From: Pseudomonas sp. ok272
Lineage (GTDB): Bacteria > Pseudomonadota > Gammaproteobacteria > Pseudomonadales > Pseudomonadaceae
Direction of reading: 5' to 3'
Length of the DNA: 64,000 bases
Assembly: GCF_900109995.1 (NCBI RefSeq)
Contig: NZ_FOCB01000013.1
Coordinates: forward strand, 1-64,000
The notes under the pieces were generated by a model, which was given only the letters and a program-made list of their open reading frames with translations, was not told the origin of the DNA and made no database searches. Both the position numbers and the translations under genes were made by a program. Positions 56,327 through 64,000 of the stretch are shown here, in pieces; the stretch's first letter is position 1; every line of letters starts with the position of its first letter.

Positions 56327-56911
56327 TCAAACCCAGCCACTGCTCTGCATCGCCTTGTACACCGCCACGATGGCCAGGATCAGGAACGCCGAAGCCGCGA
56401 GGCGACGGATCAGGGTCAGGGGCAATTTGTCGGCGGCGAAGTTACCCGCCAGGACCACGGGCACGTTGGCGATCAGCATGCCGAGCGTGGTGCCAATGAT
56501 CACCAGCCACAACTCCGGGTACTGCGCCGCGAGCATCACGGTGGCGACCTGGGTCTTGTCGCCCATCTCGGCGAGGAAGAACGCGATCAAGGTGGTCAGG
56601 AACGGTCCGTACTTGCGGGCTGTGCTGGCTTCGTCGTCATCCATTTTGTCCGGCACCAGGGTCCACAGCGCGGTGGCGGCAAAGCTGGCGGCCAGGATCC
56701 AGTGCAGCATGGCGTCCGAGAAGAAACTGCCAAACCAGGCACCGACCACCCCCGCAGCCGCGTGGTTGGCCAGGGTCGCGGCGACGATGCCGGCGATGAT
56801 TGGCCAGGGTTTGCGAAAGCGAGCGGCGAGAATAAGCGCGAGCAGTTGCGTCTTGTCGCCGATTTCGGCCAAGGCAACGATTGCGGTGGGAACGAGCAAA
56901 GAATCCAGCAT
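56327..56911 (-). CDS. GDT1/TMEM165-family Mn2+ exporter
   Basis: 194-aa membrane protein with six helices and the duplicated family motif: AEIGDKTQLLA (about 15-25) and AEMGDKTQVAT (about 114-124), which forms the cation site. Bacterial members (MneA) export manganese. A yybP-ykoY Mn2+ riboswitch directly upstream supports this function strongly. Confidence 0.92.
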   Translation of the reverse strand: MLDSLLVPTAIVALAEIGDKTQLLALILAARFRKPWPIIAGIVAATLANHAAAGVVGAWFGSFFSDAMLHWILAASFAATALWTLVPDKMDDDEASTARKYGPFLTTLIAFFLAEMGDKTQVATVMLAAQYPELWLVIIGTTLGMLIANVPVVLAGNFAADKLPLTLIRRLAASAFLILAIVAVYKAMQSSGWV

Positions 56912-56941
56912 TAGGTTTTCCTAAGGGGCGGGTCGACACGG

Positions 56942-57112
56942 CTATGACACGTACAGCCTTCCCGCCCCGGGTAAGGTGTGCGTGTCATAGGTCTTGTCAA
57001 ACCCTGCAATCCATCTGTGTGGACGCTGGGGTCGCATACGCCATGGTCTGAGGACCAAGTATGTTGACGTATGCCGGACGAGCAAGGCGCTCGTGGGAGA
57101 CTACTCCCCTAG
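56942..57112 (-). ncRNA. yybP-ykoY manganese riboswitch
   Basis: On the minus strand, in order: CCTAGGGGAGTAG, GTCAACATACTTGG and GACAAGACCT, the conserved blocks of the Mn2+-sensing yybP-ykoY aptamer (about 56989-57112). The 3' end of the last block runs into a hairpin with arms CTATGACACG and CGTGTCATAG (56942-56990), which overlaps the aptamer closing stem. This is probably the expression platform. The GDT1-family gene starts about 30 bp downstream. Confidence 0.9.
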
Positions 57113-57120
57113 GACGGAGC

Positions 57121-57151
57121 GGATTCTGCCTAGGCAGAATCCGTTCGGCAA
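57121..57151 (-). promoter_or_regulatory. palindrome overlapping the riboswitch promoter
   Basis: A perfect 22-bp palindrome (half-site GGATTCTGCCT, 57121-57142) lies just before the aptamer. A minus-strand promoter fits: TTGCCG (57146-57151), 17-bp spacer, CAGAAT (57123-57128), so the palindrome covers the spacer and -10. It may be an operator adding transcriptional control to the riboswitch; this is inference. Confidence 0.5.
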
Positions 57152-57185
57152 GTGTTCTTTTTCAAACTTCCTTGTCAGAAGGATC

Positions 57186-58184
57186 TCAACCGCGCTTGGC
57201 CCGGTAGATCCGGAACCCGTTACCTTCGGCCTTGATCGCGCAGGGCCCCAGGTGCTCCTCGATCAGCGGTTGGTACTTCAGGAAGCTGTTGGCTACCAAG
57301 CGCAGTTCGCCGCCATTTTTCAGATGATTGCGTGCTTTTCGCAGCAAGTTTTCGGTGGCGAAATAATCGGTGTGCACCCCGACATGGAACGGCGGGTTGC
57401 TCAGGATGGCGCTCAAGCCCATGGGCGCGGCGTCGATGCCGTCCCCGGTCAGCACCTCGGCCTCCAGGCCGTTGGCCGCCAGCGTCAGGCGACTGCTGGC
57501 CGCGGCAAATGCATCAACGTCGAGCAACGTGACGCTATTGTGCGGGTAACGACGCTTGATTGCCGCCCCCAGCACCCCGGCGCCACAGCCGAAGTCCAGC
57601 ACGTGACCGCTGGGTAATTTGTCCAGGTGTTCGAGCAGCAAGGCGCTACCGCGATCCAGGCGGCCGTGGCTGAACACGCCCGGCAGGCTGATGACTTTCA
57701 AGGGGCCTTCGGCCAGCGGCAACTCATACTCCTGGGCCAGGCTTTCCAGCGATTTGGCTTCAGGTGCGTTGGCCACTGTCACTTGCCAGAGCTGGCAGTG
57801 GCGGGCGCTGTCGAGCTTGCGTGGCTTGCCGAACGGGTTGAGCTGCTTGGCCGCGCCCTCGATGCCGCTGCGCTTTTCACCCACCAGGTACAGTTCTCGA
57901 CCCGCCAGGCGCGAGGCGAGGGCGTTGAGGATGTAGTCGGTCAGGTCCTTGGACTTGGGCAGGAACACCACGGCCGTCTCGAACGCGCGGCTCGGCGCAT
58001 TCACCCCGAAGTGGCTGCGCTCGGCAAAGCGCGCGTCGAGCGCGGCCTGGTCGCCGGCGTGCCAGCACCAGCCGTGGGCGTTGGGTAACCGGCCGAGCAA
58101 ATCGTCGGCGGGTAAACCGGCCAGCAGCAACTCGCCTTGAAACAATTCGGCCTGACGAAGCAGTACTTCACTGCGCGGATCCAT
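57186..58184 (-). CDS. rsmC: 16S rRNA m2G1207 methyltransferase RsmC
   Basis: 332-aa two-domain methyltransferase (RsmC/RlmG type). The C-terminal SAM loop [15 protein letters not shown] (about 198-212) and catalytic NPPFHVG (about 264-270) are clear; the degenerate N-terminal domain is present. Length and ending match RsmC rather than RlmG. The 274 bp to the GDT1 gene hold the riboswitch. Confidence 0.9.
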   Translation of the reverse strand: MDPRSEVLLRQAELFQGELLLAGLPADDLLGRLPNAHGWCWHAGDQAALDARFAERSHFGVNAPSRAFETAVVFLPKSKDLTDYILNALASRLAGRELYLVGEKRSGIEGAAKQLNPFGKPRKLDSARHCQLWQVTVANAPEAKSLESLAQEYELPLAEGPLKVISLPGVFSHGRLDRGSALLLEHLDKLPSGHVLDFGCGAGVLGAAIKRRYPHNSVTLLDVDAFAAASSRLTLAANGLEAEVLTGDGIDAAPMGLSAILSNPPFHVGVHTDYFATENLLRKARNHLKNGGELRLVANSFLKYQPLIEEHLGPCAIKAEGNGFRIYRAKRG

Positions 58185-58217
58185 ACTCTGCTCCTTGAAA
58201 AAAAGTGCGGCAGTTTA

Positions 58218-59183
58218 TCAACTGACGACCCGCAGCGCTGTAGCGCTGTAGAAGCCCCGAGCGTTTTCGGTCAATTGGCCGACGATTCGCTGCCGTGCTT
58301 CACGGCTGCCCCAGGCGTTGTGCGGGGTCACGATCAGGCGCGGGATGTCCCCGGCCAGCAGCGGATTACCCGTCGTGGGCGGCTCGACGCTCAGCACGTC
58401 GGTCGCCGCGCCGCCCAGGTGGCCACTGCGCAGGGCATCGGCCAGGGCGTGTTCGTCGATCAGGCCGCCACGGGCGGTGTTGACCACAAAGGCCCCGGGC
58501 TTGAGCTGGGCCAGTTCGCGGGCCCCGATAAAGTGGCGGGTGTGTTCGTTCAGCGGGCAGTGCAGGGTCAAGGCGTCGACCTGGGGCAGCAACTCGTCCA
58601 GCGGGATGCGCTCGGCACGGGCCGGGCGCCCGGGGATTTGCCCAGACAGCACGCGCATGCCAAAGGCTTCGGCCAGGTGTGCCACGGCGCCCCCCAACTC
58701 ACCGTGGCCGAGCAGGCCCAGGGTTTTTCCCTCCAGCTCGACAATCGGGTAGTCCAGCAGGCAGAACTGCTTGGCCTGTTGCCAGCGGCCTTCGCCGACG
58801 GCTTTTTGATAGTCCCCCAGCCGGGTGGCCAGGTTGAGCAGCAGCATGATCGTGTGTTGCGCCACCGACGGGGTGCCATAGCCCTGGCAGTTGCACACCG
58901 TAATGCCCTGGGCGCGGGCAGCGGCCAGGTCGACGTTGTTGGTGCCGGTGGCGCTGATCAGGATCAGCTTGAGCTCAGGATTGGCGGCCATGGCAGCGGC
59001 ATCGATCACGATTTTGTTGGTGATCGCCACCGTGGCGCCTTGCAGGCGTTCGGCCACTTGGTCGGGTTCGGTCTGGGCGAACAGCTGCAGTTCGCTGAAG
59101 CAGTCACGCAATGAGCTGAGGTCCAGGTCCCCCAAATCCAGTGAAGGGTGATCGAGGAAAACGGCGCGGCGATTGTTCGTCAT
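58218..59183 (-). CDS. hprA: D-2-hydroxyacid dehydrogenase, glycerate dehydrogenase-like
   Basis: 321-aa NAD(P)-dependent dehydrogenase. The dinucleotide loop GLLGHGELGGAVA (about 148-160), the catalytic Arg (VVNTARGGLIDE), Glu (AATDVLSVEP) and His (VTPHNAWG) are all present. The sequence and position next to rsmC match HprA, which reduces hydroxypyruvate to glycerate. Exact substrate is inferred. Confidence 0.85.
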   Translation of the reverse strand: MTNNRRAVFLDHPSLDLGDLDLSSLRDCFSELQLFAQTEPDQVAERLQGATVAITNKIVIDAAAMAANPELKLILISATGTNNVDLAAARAQGITVCNCQGYGTPSVAQHTIMLLLNLATRLGDYQKAVGEGRWQQAKQFCLLDYPIVELEGKTLGLLGHGELGGAVAHLAEAFGMRVLSGQIPGRPARAERIPLDELLPQVDALTLHCPLNEHTRHFIGARELAQLKPGAFVVNTARGGLIDEHALADALRSGHLGGAATDVLSVEPPTTGNPLLAGDIPRLIVTPHNAWGSREARQRIVGQLTENARGFYSATALRVVS

Positions 59184-59275
59184 TAACTGTACCTTTTGCG
59201 CATGAGTCTGAAGGCGTAATCTGCCGAGCCTATCAGATGAAACAACTAGTTACGCTTGGCCTAAAGGAGCCCCCC

Positions 59276-59905
59276 ATGTACTGGACAGAGTTTTTGACCG
59301 TTGCCCTGATTCACCTGTTGGCCGTGGCCAGCCCCGGGCCGGACTTTGCCGTGGTGGTGCGCGAAGCCGTGACCCACGGTCGTCGTGCGGGCACCTGGAC
59401 GGCGTTGGGGGTGGGCACCGCGATCTTCCTGCACGTTGGCTACTCGTTGCTGGGCATCGGCCTGATCGTGTCGCAATCGATCGTACTGTTCAACGCGCTG
59501 AAGTGGCTGGCGGCCGCGTATTTGTTGTACATCGGCTTCAAGGCCCTGCGCGCCCAGCCGGCGAAACCGGCCACCGAAACGCTGCACAAGGAAGCCGGCG
59601 TCCGCACCGCTCGCGGCGCCTTCACCTCGGGTTTCGTTACCAACGGCCTGAACCCCAAGGCCACGCTGTTCTTCCTGTCGCTGTTCACCGTGGTGATCAA
59701 CCCGCACACGCCACTGGCGATCCAGGCCGGCTACGGGGTGTACCTGGCCGTTGCCACCGCGGTCTGGTTCTGCCTGGTGGCGATGCTGTTCAGCCAGCAA
59801 CGGGTGCGCGCCGGCTTTGCCCGGATGGGCCACTGGTTCGACCGCATGATGGGCGTGGTGCTGATTGGTATCGGCGTGAAGCTGGCCTTTACCGAGATGC
59901 ATTGA
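59276..59905 (+). CDS. LysE/RhtB-family amino-acid exporter
   Basis: 209-aa exporter with about six helices. The family start LLAVASPGPDFAVVVREAV (about 14-32) and FTSGFVTNGLNPKATLFFLSLF (about 122-143) are characteristic. ATG 59276 has AAAGGAG at good spacing. Substrate is an amino acid or derivative, not determinable here. It is divergent from hprA. Confidence 0.9.
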   Translation: MYWTEFLTVALIHLLAVASPGPDFAVVVREAVTHGRRAGTWTALGVGTAIFLHVGYSLLGIGLIVSQSIVLFNALKWLAAAYLLYIGFKALRAQPAKPATETLHKEAGVRTARGAFTSGFVTNGLNPKATLFFLSLFTVVINPHTPLAIQAGYGVYLAVATAVWFCLVAMLFSQQRVRAGFARMGHWFDRMMGVVLIGIGVKLAFTEMH

Positions 59906-60118
59906 TCGGGTGAAGTATTCCCCGGGATGGTGGCCCAGCCGCCGAGGCGGCTGTAGGCCAAGTGGCGTGGGGGAGCGGGTTTATTCTGCATGGATGGTGG
60001 CGCAAAGCTAGCATTTGTGCGGTGCGACAAATCATTCCTTTGGCTGATTTGGTGAACGTGTGAGGTGGCTAGAGTGCCACTTCACGCCCAGACCGTGCAG
60101 TCAGATAAAGGGATGCTT

Positions 60119-61801
60119 ATGTTGCAGACTCGCGTTATTCCTCCCGCCGAAGGCGCTTATCAATACCCGCTGCTGATCAAGCGCCTGCTGATGTCCGGCA
60201 GCCGCTACGAGAAGACCCGCGAGATCGTCTACCGCGACCAGTTGCGCTACACCTATCCGACCTTGATCGAGCGGGTCGCGCGCCTGGCCAACGTGCTGAC
60301 GGCGGCCGGGGTCAAGGCCGGTGACACCGTGGCGGTAATGGACTGGGACAGCCATCGCTACCTGGAATGCATGTTTGCCATCCCGATGATCGGCGCGGTG
60401 ATCCACACCATCAACGTGCGCCTGTCCCCCGAGCAGATCCTCTACACCATGAACCACGCCGAGGACCGCTTCGTGCTGGTCAACAGCGAATTCGTCGGGC
60501 TGTACCAGGCGATTGCCGGGCACCTGACCACCGTCGAAAAAACCCTGCTGCTCACCGACTTGCCGGACAAGACCGCTGACCTGCCCAACCTGGTGGGTGA
60601 GTACGAACAACTGCTGGCGGGCGCGAGTCCCAGCTATGCCTTCGAGGACTTCGACGAAAACTCGGTGGCGACCACCTTCTACACCACCGGCACCACCGGC
60701 AACCCCAAGGGGGTGTACTTCACCCATCGCCAGTTGGTGCTGCACACCATGGGCGTGTCGACGATCATGGGCAGCATCGACAGCGTGCGCCTGCTGGGCA
60801 CCAACGACGTCTACATGCCGATCACCCCGATGTTCCACGTGCACGCCTGGGGCTTGCCCTACGTCGCGACGATGCTCGGGCTCAAGCAGGTCTACCCCGG
60901 GCGCTACGATCCGGAGTACCTGGTGCAACTGTGGCAGAAGGAAAAGGTCAGTTTCTCCCACTGCGTGCCGACCATCCTGCAAATGCTGCTCAATGCCAAG
61001 GCGGCCCAGGGCACCGACTTTGCGGGGTGGAAGATCGTCATCGGCGGCAGCTCCTTGAACCGTACACTGTATGAAACGGCCAAGGCCCGCGGCATCCAAC
61101 TGACCGCCGCCTACGGTATGTCGGAAACCGGGCCGCTGGTGTCCTGTGCGCACCTCAATGACGAATTGATGGCGGGTACCGAAGACGAGCGCACGACCTA
61201 TCGGATCAAGGCTGGCGTGCCCGGGCCGCTGGTGGACGCGGCGATTGTCGACGCCGAAGGGTGTTTCCTGCCGGCGGATGGCGAGACCCAGGGCGAACTG
61301 GTGCTGCGTGCACCGTGGCTCTCCGAGGGTTATTTCAAAGAACCGGAAAAGGGCGCCGAGCTCTGGGCCGGGGGCTGGCTGCACACGGGGGATGTGGCGA
61401 CCCTGGACAGCATGGGCGTGATCGACATTCGCGACCGCATCAAGGACGTGATCAAGACCGGGGGCGAGTGGATCTCCTCCCTGGACTTGGAAGACCTGAT
61501 CAGCCGTCATGCATCGGTACGCGAAGTAGCAGTGGTTGGCATCCCGGATCCGCAATGGGGCGAGCGCCCGTTTGCCTTGCTGGTGATCCGTGAGGGCCAT
61601 GTGATTGGGGCCAGGGAACTCAAGGATCACCTCAAGCCATTCGTGGAGTTGGGACACCTGAGCAAGTGGGCGATCCCGAGCCAGATCGCCCTTGTTACGG
61701 AAATTCCCAAGACCAGCGTCGGCAAGCTCGACAAGAAGCGCATCCGCCTGGACATCACCGAGTGGCAGGCGAACAACAGCACCTTCCTGTCGACGCTCTG
61801 A
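60119..61801 (+). CDS. AlkK-like medium/long-chain fatty acyl-CoA ligase
   Basis: 560-aa ANL-superfamily ligase that activates fatty acids as acyl-AMP then acyl-CoA. The AMP motif FYTTGTTGNPKGVYFTH (about 184-200), AYGMSETGP, the hinge GDVATLDSMGVIDIRDRIKD and the C-terminal KTSVGKLDKK catalytic Lys are present. It resembles AlkK. ATG 60119 is 6 bp after AAAGGG; ATG 60113 is possible. A DUF1302 gene follows, hinting at use of a hydrophobic substrate. Confidence 0.88.
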   Translation: MLQTRVIPPAEGAYQYPLLIKRLLMSGSRYEKTREIVYRDQLRYTYPTLIERVARLANVLTAAGVKAGDTVAVMDWDSHRYLECMFAIPMIGAVIHTINVRLSPEQILYTMNHAEDRFVLVNSEFVGLYQAIAGHLTTVEKTLLLTDLPDKTADLPNLVGEYEQLLAGASPSYAFEDFDENSVATTFYTTGTTGNPKGVYFTHRQLVLHTMGVSTIMGSIDSVRLLGTNDVYMPITPMFHVHAWGLPYVATMLGLKQVYPGRYDPEYLVQLWQKEKVSFSHCVPTILQMLLNAKAAQGTDFAGWKIVIGGSSLNRTLYETAKARGIQLTAAYGMSETGPLVSCAHLNDELMAGTEDERTTYRIKAGVPGPLVDAAIVDAEGCFLPADGETQGELVLRAPWLSEGYFKEPEKGAELWAGGWLHTGDVATLDSMGVIDIRDRIKDVIKTGGEWISSLDLEDLISRHASVREVAVVGIPDPQWGERPFALLVIREGHVIGARELKDHLKPFVELGHLSKWAIPSQIALVTEIPKTSVGKLDKKRIRLDITEWQANNSTFLSTL

Positions 61802-62137
61802 GCGCCCGTTGCCGTGCCCGAAAGGGCGCGCCAGGCCCACCAAGCAAGCGCTTGGCTTGTGTATTCGGAATTTTCAGCCATCCTTGCGGTGCCGGGCTCT
61901 GCCGGGCTGGCAACGGACGGTTGGAGAGTGGCTGGGGGCTGCAAATCACACTTTAGAGGGATCAAGCAGTACACCCTGCTGGATATAGTCCATCCACGGA
62001 TTTTTAAGAACGGGGCACACGCAGGAACAGGGGCGATGCAACTTTGAACGACTTGGCGAGCACCTGGCCTGCCGTCCTTCGGAGCGTTTTTAAAAGTGCT
62101 GTTTGCCATAACAATAAAAGCACATGGAGTAGCGTCG
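61802..62137. other. 336-bp gap with no recognised gene
   Basis: I see no convincing gene, terminator with T tract, or clear promoter consensus here. It should hold the promoter of the DUF1302 gene. Confidence 0.5.
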
Positions 62138-64000
62138 ATGACATCAGTAAACCAGTTCTGGCGCCGGGCGAAACTGCCTCTGGCGGTCAGTCTTGCCTCT
62201 ACGCTCGCCGGGCCTGCATTCGGCGTCAGTTTCAACGTTGGTGAAATTGAAGGTCAGTTCGACTCGACCCTCTCACTGGGCATGAGTGTGTCGACCCAAC
62301 AGCCGAACAAGGACCTGATTGGTGTCAACAACGGCGGCAAGGGCTTGTCCCAGACCTCCGATGACGGCCATGCGAACTTCAAGAGCGGCCAAGCCTTCTC
62401 GAAGATCTTCAAGGGCATCCATGACCTTGAGTTGAAGTATGGCGACACCGGCGTCTTCGTACGGGGCAAATACTGGTACGACTTCGCGCTGCAAAACCAG
62501 GACCTGGAATTCAAGAACGTCAGCAACGACCACCGCGATCAATCGGCCCGCTCTTCCGGTGGCGAGTTCCTCGATGCGTTCGTCTATCACAACTACTCCA
62601 TTGCCGATGAGCCGGGCACGGTGCGCTTGGGCAAACAGGTGATCAGTTGGGGTGAAAGTACCTTCATCGGCGGCGGCATCAACGCGATCAACCCGATCGA
62701 CGTGTCCGCATTCCGCCGTCCGGGGGCCGAGATCAAGGAAGGCCTGATCCCGGTCAACATGTTCTACCTGTCCCAGAGCATCACCGAGAACCTCTCGGCC
62801 GAGGGCTTCTACCAGATCGGCTGGAAAAAAACCGTCACCGATAACTGCGGCACGTTCTTCTCCCAGCCGGACATCGTCACCACCGGTTGCGACGACAACC
62901 TGCGCGTACTGAACAAGCGCTCGACGATCCCACTGCCAACCGTCATCTTGCCGTTGTTGGAGAACAATGGGGTCGACATCAACGAGGAAGGCGTCCTGGT
63001 GGCGCGTTCACCGAACCGCAACGCCCGGGACAACGGTCAGTGGGGCGCGTCCTTGAAGTACATGTTTGCACCGCTGGACACCGAGTTCGGTGCCTACTTC
63101 ATGAACTACCACAGCCGCGCGCCGATCTTCAGCGCCACCGGCGCACCGCAGTCGGTCTACAACTCCGCTGGCGCCCTGCAAGGGCCGTTTTCCGCCCTTG
63201 CTCCGCTGATTGTGGCCGGTAACTCCAGCTACTTCATCGACTACCCGGAAGACATTCGCCTCTACGGCCTGAGCTTCTCCACCAGCCTGCCTACCGGCAC
63301 GGCGTGGCAAGGCGAGATCAGCTACCGGCCGAATGCGCCGGTACAACTGAATTCCACTGACATCCTGTTCGCCGGCGTTCGTCCCCTGGGCGGTGACTTG
63401 AAGGACGCCTCGGTGCTCAGCGCAGGCCCAGGTGAGGACCTGGATGGCTATCGCCGCAAGGAAATCACCCAGATCCAGACCACCTTTACCCACTTCTTCG
63501 ACCAGGTCATGGGCGCGAGCCGCTTGACCCTGGTGGGTGAAATCGGCATGACCTATGTCGGCGGCCTGGAAAGCAAGTCCAAGGCCCGTTATGGCCGCGA
63601 TCCGGTGTTCGGACCGGGTGAGCTGCCTAATGGCTCCTGCGAGTTCCTGAACGGCAAGACCATCGCCGGTGCGGGTCCAGGCGCCTCGGACAGCAACCTG
63701 AGCAGCAACTGCAATAACGATGGCTTCACCACCTCATCCTCATGGGGTTATCGCGGTCGTGCCATCTGGGATTACAACGACGCATTCGCCGGGGTGAACC
63801 TCAAGCCGAACGTGGCCTGGTCCCATGACGTCAAAGGTTACTCCCCTGGCCCGGGCGGCAACTTCGAGGAAGGTCGCAAGGCCATCAGCCTGGGCTTGGA
63901 TGCCGAGTACCAGAACACCTACACCGCGAGCCTGGCGTACACCAACTTCTTCGGTGGCGACTACTCCACCGTGGATGACCGTGACTTCGTTGCCCTCAGC
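62138..64000 (+). CDS. DUF1302-family outer-membrane protein (partial)
   Basis: At least 621 codons, open to the window end without a stop. It starts at ATG 62138 with GGAG upstream and has a signal peptide (LPLAVSLASTLAGPAFG). The mature part opens with FNVGEIEGQFDSTLSLGMSV and continues with alternating amphipathic strands, for example GTVRLGKQVISWGESTFIGG, typical of the DUF1302 beta-barrel group. Such genes usually precede DUF1329 and RND-type genes and are tied to uptake or transfer of hydrophobic compounds; those neighbours would lie outside the window. Confidence 0.88.
   Translation, partial: MTSVNQFWRRAKLPLAVSLASTLAGPAFGVSFNVGEIEGQFDSTLSLGMSVSTQQPNKDLIGVNNGGKGLSQTSDDGHANFKSGQAFSKIFKGIHDLELKYGDTGVFVRGKYWYDFALQNQDLEFKNVSNDHRDQSARSSGGEFLDAFVYHNYSIADEPGTVRLGKQVISWGESTFIGGGINAINPIDVSAFRRPGAEIKEGLIPVNMFYLSQSITENLSAEGFYQIGWKKTVTDNCGTFFSQPDIVTTGCDDNLRVLNKRSTIPLPTVILPLLENNGVDINEEGVLVARSPNRNARDNGQWGASLKYMFAPLDTEFGAYFMNYHSRAPIFSATGAPQSVYNSAGALQGPFSALAPLIVAGNSSYFIDYPEDIRLYGLSFSTSLPTGTAWQGEISYRPNAPVQLNSTDILFAGVRPLGGDLKDASVLSAGPGEDLDGYRRKEITQIQTTFTHFFDQVMGASRLTLVGEIGMTYVGGLESKSKARYGRDPVFGPGELPNGSCEFLNGKTIAGAGPGASDSNLSSNCNNDGFTTSSSWGYRGRAIWDYNDAFAGVNLKPNVAWSHDVKGYSPGPGGNFEEGRKAISLGLDAEYQNTYTASLAYTNFFGGDYSTVDDRDFVALS

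Noticed and set aside
57121-57142. Terminator of rsmC
   Set aside because: The palindrome is perfect but is not followed by a T run in the rsmC direction; overlap with a promoter for the riboswitch leader fits better.

Overview
The window is a chromosomal segment of a fluorescens-group Pseudomonas. GC is high, dispersed REP/REPIN repeats with a conserved GTGGGAGCGAGC core sit between genes, and the gene order (mksBEF, holD-rimI, can, ychF-pth-rplY-prs-ispE-lolB, hemA-prfA-prmC-moeB-murI, phr-merR-ybgA, hemH, upp, hpt, mqo, rsmC, hprA) matches what I recall of the PA46xx region of P. aeruginosa. The species assignment is an inference from these traits, not from a search.

Layout. 1-340: end of an rRNA operon (23S-5S spacer, 5S gene, terminator). 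0.4-4.0 kb: a Mce/LetAB-type envelope lipid-transport operon in which LetA/PqiA is split into two half-proteins and the MCE protein carries six MCE domains. 4.2-9.0 kb: the condensin operon mksFEB, on the minus strand. 9.2-11.2 kb: holD-rimI and beta-carbonic anhydrase. 11.2-19.9 kb: a more variable stretch with a SET-domain protein, an MHS-type MFS porter, a RidA protein, a BdlA-like cytosolic PAS chemoreceptor, a broken AraC regulator, a HigBA toxin-antitoxin pair, a lipoprotein gamma-glutamyltransferase and a DUF2817 peptidase.

19.9-22.95 kb: a small genomic island at the 3' end of tRNA-Met, bounded by 65-bp direct repeats with 3 mismatches. It carries a short S-type bacteriocin DNase with its immunity protein, a remnant of a P4-type integrase, an unknown small ORF, and an unusual 12-bp-periodic repeat array that no gene explains. 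This is the least ordinary part of the window.

23.2-25.5 kb: an Fsr-like MFS gene, then a deletion scar that fused the 3' halves of a divergent MFS transporter/IclR regulator pair. 25.7-37.5 kb: housekeeping genes for translation, nucleotide, isoprenoid, outer-membrane, haem and cell-wall synthesis, with tRNA-Gln between prs and ispE. 37.9-44.5 kb: a YkgJ protein and a probable light/porphyrin cluster (photolyase, LitR-like MerR regulator lacking cobalamin ligands, YbgA, FAD oxidoreductase, epimerase, ferrochelatase). Shared TGTACA-N12-TGTACA-like sites sit in both of its promoter regions. 44.6-49.8 kb: uracil permease, upp, hpt, small conserved proteins and mqo. 49.8-64 kb: an unassigned 0.7-kb gap, lipoproteins, repeats, a PlsC-type acyltransferase, an SRAP protein with altered active-site residues, an M48 protease, a GDT1-family manganese exporter behind a yybP-ykoY riboswitch, rsmC, hprA, a LysE exporter, an AlkK-like acyl-CoA ligase and the start of a DUF1302 outer-membrane protein that runs off the window.
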